Below are positions 34,301-45,135 of a stretch of 64,000 nucleotides of DNA, piece after piece; within the stretch, counting starts at the first letter, position 1; every line of letters starts with the position of its first letter. The position numbers and the translations under genes were made by a program. The notes beneath the pieces are model-generated. The model made no database searches. It saw nothing but the letters and a program-made list of their open reading frames with translations, and had not been told where the DNA came from. The stretch covers positions 32,680 to 96,679 of the forward strand of contig JAPTJF010000224.1 in assembly GCA_029339195.1 (NCBI GenBank), in the 5' to 3' direction. Source of the stretch: Micractinium sp. NFX-FRZ (lineage: Eukaryota; Chlorophyta; Trebouxiophyceae; Chlorellales; Chlorellaceae).

Positions 34301-34639
34301 AGTGGGAGGGCAGGTCGGGTTCCATGGTTGGTGAGCAAGCTGCCGCCAGTGCACGCATGCCACCTGGCCGGAGGGGCCACAGAAGCGCCAGCCTGGCATG
34401 ATGTGGCGCCCGGCCGGCATGCAGCGCCTGGCCCCATGCGAGGATGTGGATGCCGTCGTCTGAACTGTAGACAGCGCCTCACCTCCGGCAGACAGGCCGT
34501 GCGGATCGTACTGCATGCCCGCCTTGTAGGTGAGCTCATTTCGGGAAATGGGCTCAACCAGGCGGCCGTGGGCGGCGGCCAGCGGCAGGCAGGCGGCCAG
34601 GGCCAGCAGGGCCGCTGATAGCAGCAGCACCCTGGTCAT
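31366..34639 (-). CDS. Secreted AA15-like lytic polysaccharide monooxygenase with two CBM14-like chitin-binding modules
   Basis: Eleven exons give 476 codons: 34639-34483, 34294-34067, 33940-33864, 33692-33594, 33465-33408, 33228-33107, 32807-32560, 32427-32343, 32105-31909, 31704-31626, 31443-31366. A signal peptide ends so that His24 becomes the mature N terminus (HGRLVEPISRN), the first ligand of a copper histidine brace. His116 in YHNGRFGFRIC fits the second. The core closes with CVLQWHYLTG and FWNCADVRIC, as in AA15 enzymes, with Phe/Tyr-type axial position. Two six-cysteine modules follow (~318-371, ~411-463). Both end in CDWPANV and contain GLLFNQ or GLAFNQ, as in peritrophin-A/CBM14, joined by Pro-rich linkers. 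Oxidative cleavage of chitin or cellulose is predicted. Intron 3 uses a GC donor. Confidence 0.87.
33693..33863 (-). other. GC-AG intron 3 of the LPMO gene
   Basis: Exon 3 ends GGTGCCCAG followed by GCGAGC. Exon 4 resumes after CAG in phase 0 (LLQAPGAQ-VPGHRFFYLEA). The nearby GT donors would break the frame. Confidence 0.7.
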
Positions 34640-35294
34640 GGTTGCGCGCGGGTATGAGATAAAGCAACGGCCGTTTCAAAGATTTGATTCAGGTTGAGGC
34701 GGAGTGCGGGAGGTGTGACCGTCCGTCCTGAGACCGGGTGACCGGGCCCTTGCAAACTCGCCAGAGGCCTCGAATGGAATGGTTTTGTGCTGCATATTGC
34801 TGCGGGGCCCGATTTAATGGCCGGGGCGAGAGGAAGGGACACGTCAAAACGCGGGGAGGAAGCTGGGGTGAACCTCCGGCGTGGCCCTTCCCCGCCCCTG
34901 CCTGTAAGCACAGGCAGAAACACTACAACACTCACAACTATACAACGAATCTTGCTAACTCACAATTCAGAGAGTGCAGTCGTTTATAAGCCACCCTGCA
35001 ATCACCCGCACCTTGATCACAAGTGTGAACCACCGCTCACGCCGCTGCGAGCGCCCCGCCCGCCTGTACCGCTGTGCTGCCCACGGGGCTGAGGCTTAGC
35101 TTGACGCTTTCTATCTAGCAACATCAATGCACACATACGACCACCGAACATGTCACTGCGGATTTCACACTGCAACGGCGTGTCAGATGCCTTGCCTCAT
35201 CCTGCTGTGCTGTGCGCCTGCTACCTGCCTGCCTGCCCGCCTGACTGCTTGCCTGCTCAGCTGCCCGGGAGGCCTTCTGTGCAGGCAGAGCCGC
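34640..35294. other. Intergenic spacer, 655 bp (LPMO promoter side / 3' side of unknown gene)
   Basis: It lies between the LPMO start and the stop of the next minus-strand gene. It holds a stretch less GC-rich than its surroundings (about 34915-34990) but no recognisable gene or signal. Confidence 0.5.
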
Positions 35295-36331
35295 CTAGCT
35301 GTGGGCAGTGTGAGTGCGTGCCAGCACCGTCACCCCCACCGCCGCAGCTGCCATGCGCAGCACCCAGCGAGCCGCCCTGCTGAAGCTGCTGGCGATGTGG
35401 GTGCTGGGCACAGGGGCCGCCTGAGCCCTGCCGCTGCTGCCGCCCCCGCTGGGCGTGCTGCTTGGGGCGCTGGGGGTGCTGCTTGGGGCGCTGGGCGTGC
35501 TGCCCAGCAGCGGGGCCAGCTTTGCCAGTGCCGGCGGCGGGGGGGTCAGCCACTCCAGGCCTCCCAGGTTGGTGACGCAGCCCACAGCCAGGCGGGACTG
35601 CGCATCAGGCTGGCCCGCCAGCGCACTGTCAGCAAAGGCGGACGCCCGCTGCTTGGCCAGGGCCCGTGCTGAGTCGAGCTTTGACTCCAGCGCAGCGCCC
35701 CGGGTGGCGGGCGGGATGTACTTGAGCGCCAGCACCGCGTGCAGCCGGCCGCTGCGGTCGCCCAGCACAATGCTGCTGCCGCTGGTCAGGCTGGTGCCGT
35801 CGGCGACAAAGAGTGGCAGGCTGCTGCGCACGGCGGCATGGTTGACCACGTCGCGCGCGAGGCTCACCGCCTCTATCTCGGGCCTGGAGGGAAGGGACAT
35901 GGGAGTGGTGGACCAGCTGAGTTTGAAGTGTGGAATGTGGGGTGACTGGTTGCCTGGCGGCTGGTTGGCGCTCACCGCCTCGATCTCGGGCCTGGTGAGG
36001 CCGGGGAGGGGATGTAGGCATGGGCAGAGTTGAGGTCGACTGGAGTGTTGGGTGCTGACCAATTTCAGTCAATGAAGCGTGTGAAGGAGACTCCGGGCGT
36101 GCTTTGACCCCAAAGCCGGCTGCGCCGGCTGGCGGCGCCGGCGCCGCGCGGCGGAGTGCCCAACCACTCAGCGGTTTCATTGCTGGCTGCTCTCTAATCG
36201 ACCTTCGCGCTTTCGCCTTACCTGACGGGGCGCTCCGGAGTGTCTCGCATGAGCACCGCAGAAAGTTTCGCCTCCAACTGGTGCAGGTTCGCCGCTGTCA
36301 CGGCGGATGGGGCAGGGCTCTGGGCCTCCAT
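35295..36331 (-). CDS. Unknown protein, 232 residues, hydrophobic C-terminal segment
   Basis: Two exons join in phase: 36331-36222 and 35883-35295 (233 codons). I do not recognise the family. The N-terminal half is a plausible globular region (EAVSLARDVVNHAAVRSSLP, FVADGTSLTSGSSIVLGDRS, HAVLALKYIPPAT). The second part is low complexity, with TPSAPSS repeats. A moderately hydrophobic segment near the C terminus (WVLRMAAAAVGVTVLA) flanked by Arg could be a tail anchor. The gene is divergent from the F-box/JmjC gene, 445 bp apart. The exon-2 acceptor with the first bases of the exon is duplicated 108 bp upstream. Confidence 0.65.
35862..35995 (-). repeat. Exon-edge duplication: exon 2 of the unknown gene
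   Basis: 26 bases at 35862-35887 (exon-2 head plus acceptor) recur at 35970-35995 with one mismatch. The copy could act as a 16-base micro-exon, since it has an AG before it and a GTGAGC after it. Confidence 0.88.
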
Positions 36332-36776
36332 GGCTGTGGTTGCTGATTTGTGATGGCAAAGTTTCAATTGAAGCAGGCCCTGCAGGGCGCAGTTTTGGAG
36401 CGTGCTGGGCATGCGGCGCTGCGTGGCCTTGGTGCCGAGGGCTCGCCGAACCCTTCATTGTACCTTGCATGCCATCTGCATATCGCTTTCGTGTACTTCA
36501 AGGTGCCTCAACCATCTAGCCCCGGGTTTTGGCAGCACCCCGCAGCACAGCAGAGGTGCGCCCTGCGAGCCACTGCACCCTTGGCGGCATGCACGGGACA
36601 TCCCGAGAGCTGCCCGCATGCCCGCATGCCCTGTAAATTGTCACCTCCACTCGCCGCCGCCGCCGCCGCCGCTGCCGCTGCCGCTGCCTGCTGCTGCTGC
36701 TGCCTCACTGCCTGCCGCCCTGTTGCGCGCACTGTGCAGGCCGCTCTGTTCGCCCCACAAGCTTCCCATCCGTACA
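36332..36776. promoter_or_regulatory. Divergent intergenic region, 445 bp (unknown gene / F-box-JmjC gene)
   Basis: It separates two ATGs pointing outward. A GCC/GCT trinucleotide run at 36655-36715 lies in the presumed 5'UTR of the plus-strand gene. No clear TATA element is seen. Confidence 0.45.
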
Positions 36777-39700
36777 ATGGAGCACCCGTACGGCGTGCAG
36801 CCTGCACTGGGGTTGTTTGACGACGGCGGCGGCGAGGGGCGCAGCGTGCGCGCCGCGGGGTTGGGCGCGCTGGCCACGCTGCCCGACGAGGCGCTGCTCA
36901 ACATTCTGGATCAGCTGCCCGCCCGCGACCTGGCCCGCCTGGCCACCGTCAGCAGGTTCCTCTACGCATTCGCCAACCACGAGGAGCTCTACAAGGCGCT
37001 CTGCCTGGAGGTGGGCGGACCGGGTTGTCAGGGACATGATGCATGCGGGAAGCAGTGCCGCCAGGCTCGTGAACGCCGGCTGCAGCATCTGAGGACGCAT
37101 GCTGTGAGGGGCTCTGCCCACCGGCACAGTAGTGCAAAGCACAGCAGCTGCTGATGTACCAGGCGCGCGGGTGCAGGCGCTGTGCTGCGCGGACGCCTCG
37201 AGCCCTGCGCTATGGACCCTGCCTCTCCCTCGTGCCTCTGCTCCACACCTCTGCGCTCAGCAACTTGCTGCGTGCCGACTGCTGCGCCCCTCCTGCCTGT
37301 CCGTCTGGCAGGAGCTGGAGGGTGGGTGGGACTACCAGGGCAGCTGGCAGGAGACATACTTGGCAGCCACGGTGCCCGGCTACAAGCTCGGCCGGCGGCG
37401 GCCGCGCAAGGTGGCTGGGGTGCAGTCCGACCTGCTCTACACACCCTGGCTGTGAGTGGGGGGCTGCTGCCTGCCTGTGTGTTGCCCTGCGGATGCTGCA
37501 AGATCTGCTGCCTGCGTGCCCGCCCGCCTGCCTGCCTGCCTGCTCGTCTTCCCTCCCACACTTTCCTGTCTCCTGCCTGTTGCTTGGTTGCCCGCCCGGG
37601 TTCTTGTCACACCCCCAGGCTTATTCCATGCATGTGCTTGGCCGCTGTGGTGGGCCCCCTCCTTGCCGTGTCCTATGTTTAACACCACACCATAATCATG
37701 AAGCTCAGCTGTGCTGTTGTTTCTGCGCAGGTGCGCCACCGCTGGCGTCGACCCATCCTGGCTGGAGGTCGACAACGTGGAACGGCGGGCGGGCCTCACA
37801 CTGGAGGAGTTCCGGGAGCGGTATGAGAAGCCCAACAAGCCGGTCATCCTCACAGACGTGGTGAGGTGGCCAGCTTACCGCTGGGCAGCATGGGGGGGTG
37901 TGGGCTGGCAGATTGGCGGTGGCCAGCGTGGGGGTGGGCTAGCCAATCTGCAGGGGGCATTGTGGTGGAGATTTTGTGTGGGAGGAAATCTGCAGGGGGC
38001 ATTGTGGTGGAGATTTTGTGTGGGAGGACGTCTGCCTGCAGGCGGGGCCTAGCATGGGAGGCCAGGGAGTGGGGGAGGGGGTGTTTGCAACAGGAGCGAG
38101 CCAAGGGGCAGGGAGTCAGCGGGAGTGGGGCGGAGAGGCGTGTGGGTGCGCAGCTGGGTGAGTGGGAGGGCAGGCAGGCGGGTAGTGTGGGCGGGCAGCC
38201 AGGGTGGTTGGGAGCTGGCACGTGGGATGCGCAGAACAAGTATGGCCAAGTGGTGTCGCCAGCAGCGCCGGCGCTCGCCCCTGGCCTCGCCCTACCTCCC
38301 TCTCCTCCGATTGCTTGTCTTCTCTGCATCGCGTCCCGCTGCAGGTGACTGGGTGGCCCGCAAGGAAGAAGTGGAGCCGTCGGTACCTGAAGAAAGCGTT
38401 CCAGGGGAAGCAGGTGCGGGCGGGGCGGGTGTGCAAGGGCGGGTGGGCAGGGGCGGGGTTTCAGAGGATCGGCGCGCACTAAGATGTCCTGCAGAGTGCT
38501 GCTGCTGGCGTTGCTGCCGTGTTCAGGCGCTCGTGGGCCCCTGCATGGACTATGAAGCCCAAATCTGCCTGTGTCCCTGCCCCCCCGAAAGTGCTGATGC
38601 GGGCCCTTCATAACTCACCAAGCCAACGCTGCCTGTGTTTCTGCCCCGCTGCTTGTGCCCTTGGCCCCCTGCTCCCCTGCAGGTGCTGGTGGGCGACCAG
38701 CCCATCTCGTTTGACGCCTACTGCAAGTACTCTGACGCCAACCACGACGAGCTGCCGCTCTACCTGTGAGGCGGGGGCTGCATGCCGGGGAAAGGTGCAC
38801 TCGGCGGCGGCGGGCGGCTTCCCGGCGTGCTTGCCCACCTTTGGGCCCCTCCCATTCCCCCTCCAACCCCAACCAGGCTGTTGATAAGAACATCTGCTAA
38901 AGGTGCATGCTGGTGCCTGCCCACCTGATACCCATCCTTGTGCCCCACTTGATGCCCCATCCCTGCCCAGGTTTGACTGGGAGGTTCCCCCTTTGACCAA
39001 TCCATAACAAGTTCTGCTGATTTCATATAAGGCCTGTCCACCTGATGCCCCTCGTTATGCAGGTTCGACTGGGAGTTCTGCAAGACGGCGCCGCAGCTGG
39101 CGGGCGACTTCTCAGCGCCAGCCATGTTCAGCGACGACCTGTTCAGGTGGGGTGGCGCCCTATGATGGGGTGCAGTGACCATGGCGCACGCACGCCTGTC
39201 CGCAGCTGGGGTGCAGCGGCGTTTCTTCATTGTTTCAAGCTGGGGTGGAGCACTGTCCTTCAGTACGCCGACACCCCAGCTGCTGCCGGCCTACCCGGCA
39301 GCCTGCAAGCAGCCCACCCGATGCACCGGTCACACAGAGGCAGGCAGGCCTAGGCAGACGGCACACACAGATGCTGCCTGTGCATCTTGCCGGGCTGCGC
39401 AGCCCTGGCCCAGCGCTGCTGGCTTTGCATCCTCCTGCTGTGCAGCCTGCTGGGCGACTCACGCCCCAACTGGCGCTGGCTCATCATCGGACCCTACAAG
39501 AGCGGCAGCACGTGAGTGGGGGGCGAGCTGCTGGGGGCGCTGTGCTGCCAGGGGGGCGATGTCTGCACAGCCCACCCACCCGCCCGCCTGCCCGCTGCCT
39601 GCACCGCTGCTCCTTCATTCCAGCTGCCAAATCACTCCATCTTTCTCTCCACTGTTCCCTCCAGGTGGCACAAGGACCCCAACTCCACCTCAGCCTGGAA

Positions 39701-40125
39701 TGGGGTGGTGTGCGGCAGCAAGAAGTGGGTCATGTGAGTGATTGAACCGAACCCTGTGCGGTGGCTCCATGCTGCCCTGGTCTGAAGGCAGGCAGGCAGG
39801 CAGGGGGGCGCTGCGGCTCTGAGAGCCCCCTAGCTTTGCTGGCAGGCAGGCAGGGTGCGGGGCCAGCTCTAAGGCTGCTATTCCTGGGTCAGTGGGGGCA
39901 CTGTCTGCTGTGGGTTGGAGCTGCCAGGCAGGCCGCCACAGCCTGTGAGCACTTGGCAGCCCCAGAACTCGGCCTGGCCACTCCAACCCACTGTCATGCA
40001 CATCGTCGCTTCCCCTGTGGCTGCAGGTACCCGCCGCACATCACGCCGCCAGGTGAGGCAGCGTGCCGCATGCTGGCTGTAAAGAAAGGCCTGCCTTCCT
40101 GCCTGCCTTCCTGCCTGCCTGCTTG

Positions 40126-40165
<40 letters not shown>

Positions 40166-41993
40166 CCCAGGCTGCCTGCTCTGCTTGTCCCAACGCAGTT
40201 TCCCCCTGCCCCCCACTTCTGCTGCCCGCACCCCTCTACCTCTACTCCCCCGCCAGCGTGCGCCACTGCCATTGCACTCCAACCACCCCTCTGAAAACGA
40301 CACCGACGTCGCTTCTCCTGCAACGCGGTCCTGGCTTGCTGCTAAAGCACATGCCTCTCTTGTCCCGCTTATGGACTGGTTCGTGCCGTTCTTGTATCCA
40401 CTCTCTACTTCCTCTCCTCCAGGTGTGCGCCCCTCGGAGGACGGCGCCGACGTGGCCTCCCCCGTCTCCCTCATGGAGTGGTTCATGTCCTTCTACGAGC
40501 ACAAGGAGAGCGTGGGGTATGCACCCAAGGAGTGCATACTCAAGGAGGGGGAGATGCTGTTTGTGCCGGTGAGGCGGGCCACGAGGCGGGGTCTGGAAGG
40601 GCCTTGGCTGCTTGGGTGTGGAGCTTGCTGTAACTTGTAAGCAGCGTGGGCAGGCTGGCTGGCATAGGTCTCAGGGTGCTGGCTGGGGTCGGCCCGACCA
40701 TGTGTGGCCCCTTCTGCTCCCTCGCGCAACTGGTTGGCACGTGGCCCTGAACCTGCCGACACGGTGGGGGTCACCGCCCCCTTTCTTACGCTGCCCACCC
40801 CGCCCCTGCAGCACAGCTGGCCGCATGTGTCCCTCACCCCACACGGCATCACCATCCTTCCAAACTGCCCCTCCTCCCCTGCAGCGCAACTGGTGGCACG
40901 TGGCCCTGAACCTGCAGCCCGACACCGTGGCTGTCACCCAGAACTTTGTGAGCCCCGTCACCCTGCCCCACGTGCTGGCCCACCTGCGCTCCCGCTCCCC
41001 CGCCCTCGTGTCGGGGTGCGCCCTGGAGGCGCGCAGTGGGCTGTACGACCGCTTTGTGGCGGCGCTACAGAGGGAGAGGCCGGAGCTGCTGGAGGAGGTG
41101 GAGCGGCAGGAGGCGGCAGCGCGGCGGCGGGCAGAGGTGAGGCATAACACACACAACAGTAATCTGTCTCGGGGTGCTGGGTGGGGGGTCGGCAAGCAGG
41201 CAGCTGGGCAAGCATATACGAGCAGGCAGGTAGGTGGGCGGCTGGGCTAGCACGGGCATGCATGCTGGCGGCAGGCCATGTCGGCTGCCCCTCAGTGGAC
41301 GCTGGCGCTCTTTTTCAGCTGCTGTCACCTTTGTTGCTGCTTGTGCGGCCCTTCTTGACAGTGGGGTGCTTTGCGCGAATCTAGGATGAATGAGGGGATC
41401 GGAACAAATCGGTTGGAGGGTGGTCAAAGTGCAGTGGGCGGTGCGGAGGTTGTGTGGTGCTTCAGTTGGGAGGTGGTCAACGTGCAGTGGGGGGTGGGGA
41501 GGTCGTGTTGTGCTTAGAAATGAGGGAAAGCGGAGTCGTGTGTGGTGCATGGTCGGGTGTCATGAACACGTGATATGGGGTGTGGACACGGCGTGAGTTC
41601 AAGTGTGAACACAAGGTGCAGCTGCGGTTAGAGAGTAGAGGGTGTGTGGTTGCAACACGGCTGTGCAAGAGGGGCGCAAGCGGGCTTGCTTGAACACGGG
41701 TCCAAGGTGTATGTTTCCACATGCATTTGGTGAATTTGGATTCGCTAAAATGAGCATTCAATCATGAATAAGGTGGAAACAGTGTGAGACCCATCTTGTG
41801 CTAACCGGCAAGTGCTGCCCCATCCCCTGGTGCTTTGCAGGAGCAGCACAAGCTAGCTGGACTGTTCAAGTCCCCAGCAGACGACCCCTGCACTGCCGCT
41901 GGCTGCCAGCCTGCCGCCAATGGCGCAGCAGCGAATGGGGCTGCTGCTGCGGCTCCTGCCAGCGGCGGCTTTTCGTTTGGCTTCCGTCTGTGA
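36777..41993 (+). CDS. F-box and JmjC-domain protein (JMJD6/JMJ22-like 2-oxoglutarate oxygenase)
   Basis: Twelve exons give 484 codons: 36777-37010, 37312-37451, 37731-37860, 38345-38413, 38683-38765, 39063-39146, 39446-39511, 39665-39733, 40027-40052, 40423-40568, 40885-41136, 41841-41993. Residues ~31-76 form an F-box (LATLPDEALLNILDQLPARDLARLATVSR). The rest aligns with JMJD6 and the plant F-box JmjC proteins: WLEVDNVERR, EKPNKPVILTDVV, WPARKKW, WRWLIIGPYKSGST. The iron facial triad is intact, with WHKDPNSTSAWNGVV giving His271 and Asp273 and NWWHVALNL giving His354. A 2-OG-dependent hydroxylase or demethylase acting on chromatin or splicing factors is predicted, possibly in an SCF complex. 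The C-terminal exon is an Ala/Gly tail. Confidence 0.92.
37945..38031. repeat. 42-bp tandem duplication in an intron
   Basis: A block starting AATCTGCAGGGGGCATTG occurs at 37945 and 37987 in the intron after exon 3 of the JmjC gene, nearly identical. Confidence 0.85.
38968..39082 (+). repeat. Exon-edge duplication: JmjC exon 6 acceptor
   Basis: The acceptor and exon head at 39060-39082 recur at 38968-38990, together with an upstream CCTGATGCCCC-type tract. Spacing is 92 bp. Confidence 0.8.
40085..40168. repeat. (CCTG)n microsatellite
   Basis: A long run of CCTG/CCTT tetranucleotides lies in the intron between exons 9 and 10 of the JmjC gene. Confidence 0.95.
40724..40915 (+). repeat. Exon-edge duplication: JmjC exon 11 head (3 copies)
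   Basis: The exon-11 start encoding RNWWHVALNL (40884-40915) recurs at 40724-40756 with one inserted base. A more diverged third copy lies at about 40802-40842. Confidence 0.88.
41410..41516. repeat. ~54-bp tandem duplication in the last JmjC intron
   Basis: Units at 41410-41463 and 41464-41516 share GTGGTCAAxGTGCAGTGGG and the following GGAGGT tract. Confidence 0.75.
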
Positions 41994-42224
41994 AGGGGAG
42001 GAGGGGGGCTGCCCGCTGCCCCGCGTGTTACGATTCTTTATGCATGACGTGCTGCTTGGTTTGCTGGTTCTGTCTGCTTGCTCGTGTCGCTCGTGCCCCT
42101 GCTGCCCATTGCTCGCTCACTCATTTCATGCAGGTCCCAATTATTTTGTCCCAACACTGCCCAAATTGTAACTGCTGGTACCAAAGCAGCTGCTGTGGTG
42201 GTGTTGCTCCAGCTGCATGCCGCC
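41994..42224. terminator. Short convergent 3' region, 231 bp, with TGTAA at 42167
   Basis: It lies between the stop codons of the JmjC gene (plus) and the Ser-rich gene (minus). A TGTAA pentamer at 42167-42171 is a candidate signal for the JmjC transcript. The two 3'UTRs must abut or overlap. Confidence 0.5.
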
Positions 42225-44209
42225 TTAGCTGCCCCTGCCCCCAGCGCCGCCCTGCCCCATCCGCTGCCCAACCCGCGTGCGGATGCGGGGCAGGGTGGGC
42301 AACGCCGCCTCCGGCTGCCCCTCCTGCTGCTGTGCGTGCTGTGCCTGCTGCGCTGGCGCGGCACGCGGCGGCGGCGGCGGCGGCGGGGAACGCGGGGATG
42401 TGACGGTGCCGGTGTCTTGGGAGGGCGTGTGCAGGCGGGAGTCGTCGGCAGCCTGCAGGTCTGACAGCCGCCCCTCGTCGCACAGGCGCTGGAGCAGTGA
42501 GGAGCGGTTGGCAAACACGCGGCGTGCCATCAGGCTCAGCAGGTCACCAGGCGGCTCTGCAAGGTGAGCAGGCAGGCACGGGAGGGGGTGCACAGCAGGG
42601 GTGTCAGGCTGGCAAGAGTGGGCAATCTAGGCTAGATGGTTGATTGAAGGCAGTCGGAAGAGTGTGGAGCTGCCGCCATCCTGCAAACTGGCAGGTTGCC
42701 GCAGCTCGTTGAAATTGCCAAGCGACAGCCACGGCCCTGCAACGCCCCCCACCCGCTCTGTGCCGCCGCACCTTGCCCACACTCGCTCTGCACGCCCCAC
42801 ACCTGCTGGCTCCATCCCGCCACCCCTGCGCCCCCTCTCCCAACCTGTTTGCTCACCCCTTCAGTTGTGCCCTCTCACCCTTTTTGCTCACCCCTTCACT
42901 GGCTGCCTGCACCGCCTCTCAACGTGCCCCCCTGCCACACTCTGCCGCACTCTGCCCCACCCCACCAAGAGAACCCTGGTCACCCCACCAGCTCACCCGC
43001 AAAGTTGCCGCACTGGCTGCGCAGCTTCTCCAGGCTGATGTAATGCCCGCTCTGGATCTCGGTCAAGCGGCGCTGCACCGCCGCCTGCGGGGGTGCCTGC
43101 CCACCTTCTGCCACGCTGGCGGGCGGCAGCGGCCCACCAGCAACCACCACTGACACCCCGCCCCGACGGGATGAGGCTCGGCTGGCGGCGGTGGCAGAGG
43201 AAGCACCGCTGGCCGGAGTGTCTGGCTCGGGGAGCGCCGCCGCCAGACGCCGGCTGCTGCCGCTGCGGCTGGTGCGGCTGGTGCGGCTGCCGGCGCCCGC
43301 CCCTCCGAGGAAGTGAATGAGGGAGATGCTTCCAGAGAAGGACATGCTGCTGGTGCGACTGCGGTGGCTACCCGGGGTAGCGTTGTCTGTCGGGCGGCGG
43401 GCCGCGCTGGCGCTGGCGCTGGCGCTGCTGCCGGGCTGGGAGCGGGCGCTGCCGCTGCCGGCGGCAATCTCTGCTGCCTCTGTCGCGGCTGCCTCCCGCC
43501 GTGTGCGGCTGCTGGCGCTGCCGCTGCTCATGGAGAGACGTTCAAAGCTGTGGATGAGGCTGGTCACGCCAGCAGCGGTCTGCTCGTGCCCGCTCAGCTC
43601 CCCGCTGTCCTCTCCCGCCTCGCCGGCACAACCTAGGTCACAGAGAGCAGCTTCTGGCCCCTCTGCCGGCTGCCCCCCTGCCCCGCCATGGACCTCGTCG
43701 CGCGGGTGGCGCACAGCGGGGCGGAAGCGGGGAGGCGAGGAGGCATTCAGGGGTGGGCAGTCGCTGTCTGCGTCGTAGCCTTCGTCCACAGCAGCGGCAG
43801 AGCTGGGGGCGCCGCTGCCGCTGCCGACCGTCTCCCTGCTGCCGCCGCCGCCGCCCAGGCTGCTGCTGCCGTAGCCGCTGCTGGCCTGCAGCACGCTTGC
43901 CTCCCTGGGCGAATCCCTGCCGGGAGTTGATGGTGGCGGCAGCGAGTGGCTGCCCAGGTAGGCTGCGAGGGCTGCTGCCGTCGAAGGCGTGCTGGGGGCG
44001 CTAGTGGGCGCCAGAGCCGCCGTGCCCGCCGCGGCTGCCCGCCCGCCCAACTGCTGCTCTCCGCCCTCATGCCCCGCGCGCGCGACCTTGCTGCTTGCTC
44101 CTCGCGGGATGCCGTTGACCCGCGCACTTGCTTGGGGAGCGAAGCAAAACAGGCGGGCAAGGAGGCCGGGGCCCCGGTCGGGCCCACGAGCGCTGCTCTG
44201 TCGCGCCAT
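42225..44209 (-). CDS. Unknown Ser/Ala/Gly-rich protein, 514 residues
   Basis: Two exons (44209-42997, 42556-42225) join in phase 1 to 515 codons. I do not recognise a domain. Most of the chain is low complexity and probably disordered. Possibly ordered islands are VDEGYDADSDCPPLN, VTSLIHSFERLSMSSGS, SSMSFSGSISLIHFLGG and the segment crossing the intron, RRLTEIQSGHYISLEKLRSQCGNFAG-EPPGDLLSL. These SLIHxF-type motifs occur twice (TSLIHSFERLS, ISLIHFLGG), which could be short linear binding motifs. The C terminus has a Pro stretch and a Gln/Ala-rich helix-like tract. Many SR/SS sites suggest phosphorylation. Regulatory function is a guess only. Confidence 0.7.
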
Positions 44210-45135
44210 GGCAGTCCGTCACTGCATGTCCTGACGCTGAGCAGCAGCTTTAGCGCAAAGTTGTGACGGGTGGCCACCCCCATGGGAAGGGTGCCGATGC
44301 AGCCAGCCTTGTCAGACTGGCGTGGGCACGTCCAAACCGAGTTCCAGCGTACCGGTTCGATAAGCAGATTGAGATGTAACAAGCGAATCACTGCGCAAGA
44401 TAGAGAGGCGAGCAGTGGGCAGATGAGGGGTGGAGGCGAGCAGGCACCCAACAGATCCTGGCGCTGCTGCCGCCACCGCCCCCCCAGTCGCTGACAGTCC
44501 CATGCCCCAAGGTGCCCCAGTGACTCTATGAGAGATCTCTAGCACCATTCTGGGTGATCTCTTGTGAGTTGTTCCAAGCTACCCCTCATCATGTATTGCT
44601 TCTGCCCCCACTCATGAAACTGGCCTGCTATGCGGTTCTCATGCTGACTGCGCAAACCCAATCTGGCGCCGACTCTCCGGACTGGACTGGCCCTGCCCTC
44701 CTCAGCCTCTCAATCCGGGATAACTGGGTCGCAGTTGCAGGGTTGATGAACGGGCAACGCTTGGCCGGCGGGTGATGGGCCAGGGCGGATGAATCGTGAG
44801 CAAAGCTGGGAGCAAGCACAATGTGGGGTGGGGGCGCAGCATTCATTGGCGGCATGCCGCGCCCAAGGTCATGGACAGGTCAGCAGTTCTGAGCAACCAA
44901 AAGCGCACGGGGAAGGAGGAAAGAGGGGGAACCGCGGGGGGATCACAAGGCGGCGGCTTGCAATAGGAGGCATTGCTCAGGGGCCCACATCAACTAGAAA
45001 GGGGCCGTGTTAGGGGCAGCTGGGGTGGGGTGCAGCGTAGGGAAGGGGTGCCGCTGCTGCATCTGGCGCAGGGTGCCCAGCTGCTGCACCACGGGCTTCC
45101 CTGCCGCCGGCGCTCGCCAGCTGCCGCGGCTGCTG
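44210..45135. other. Intergenic spacer, ~930 bp (Ser-rich gene promoter side / 3' side of CaaX gene)
   Basis: It lies upstream of the Ser-rich gene and downstream of the CaaX-protein gene, both minus strand. It is less GC-rich between 44520 and 44720. No open frame with plausible codon use, no tRNA-like fold and no poly(A) pentamer was recognised. Confidence 0.5.

Noticed and set aside
40085..40168. CCTG tetranucleotide run as a possible functional element
   Set aside because: It is an ordinary intronic microsatellite. Similar CCTG/GGCA runs occur in several introns here.
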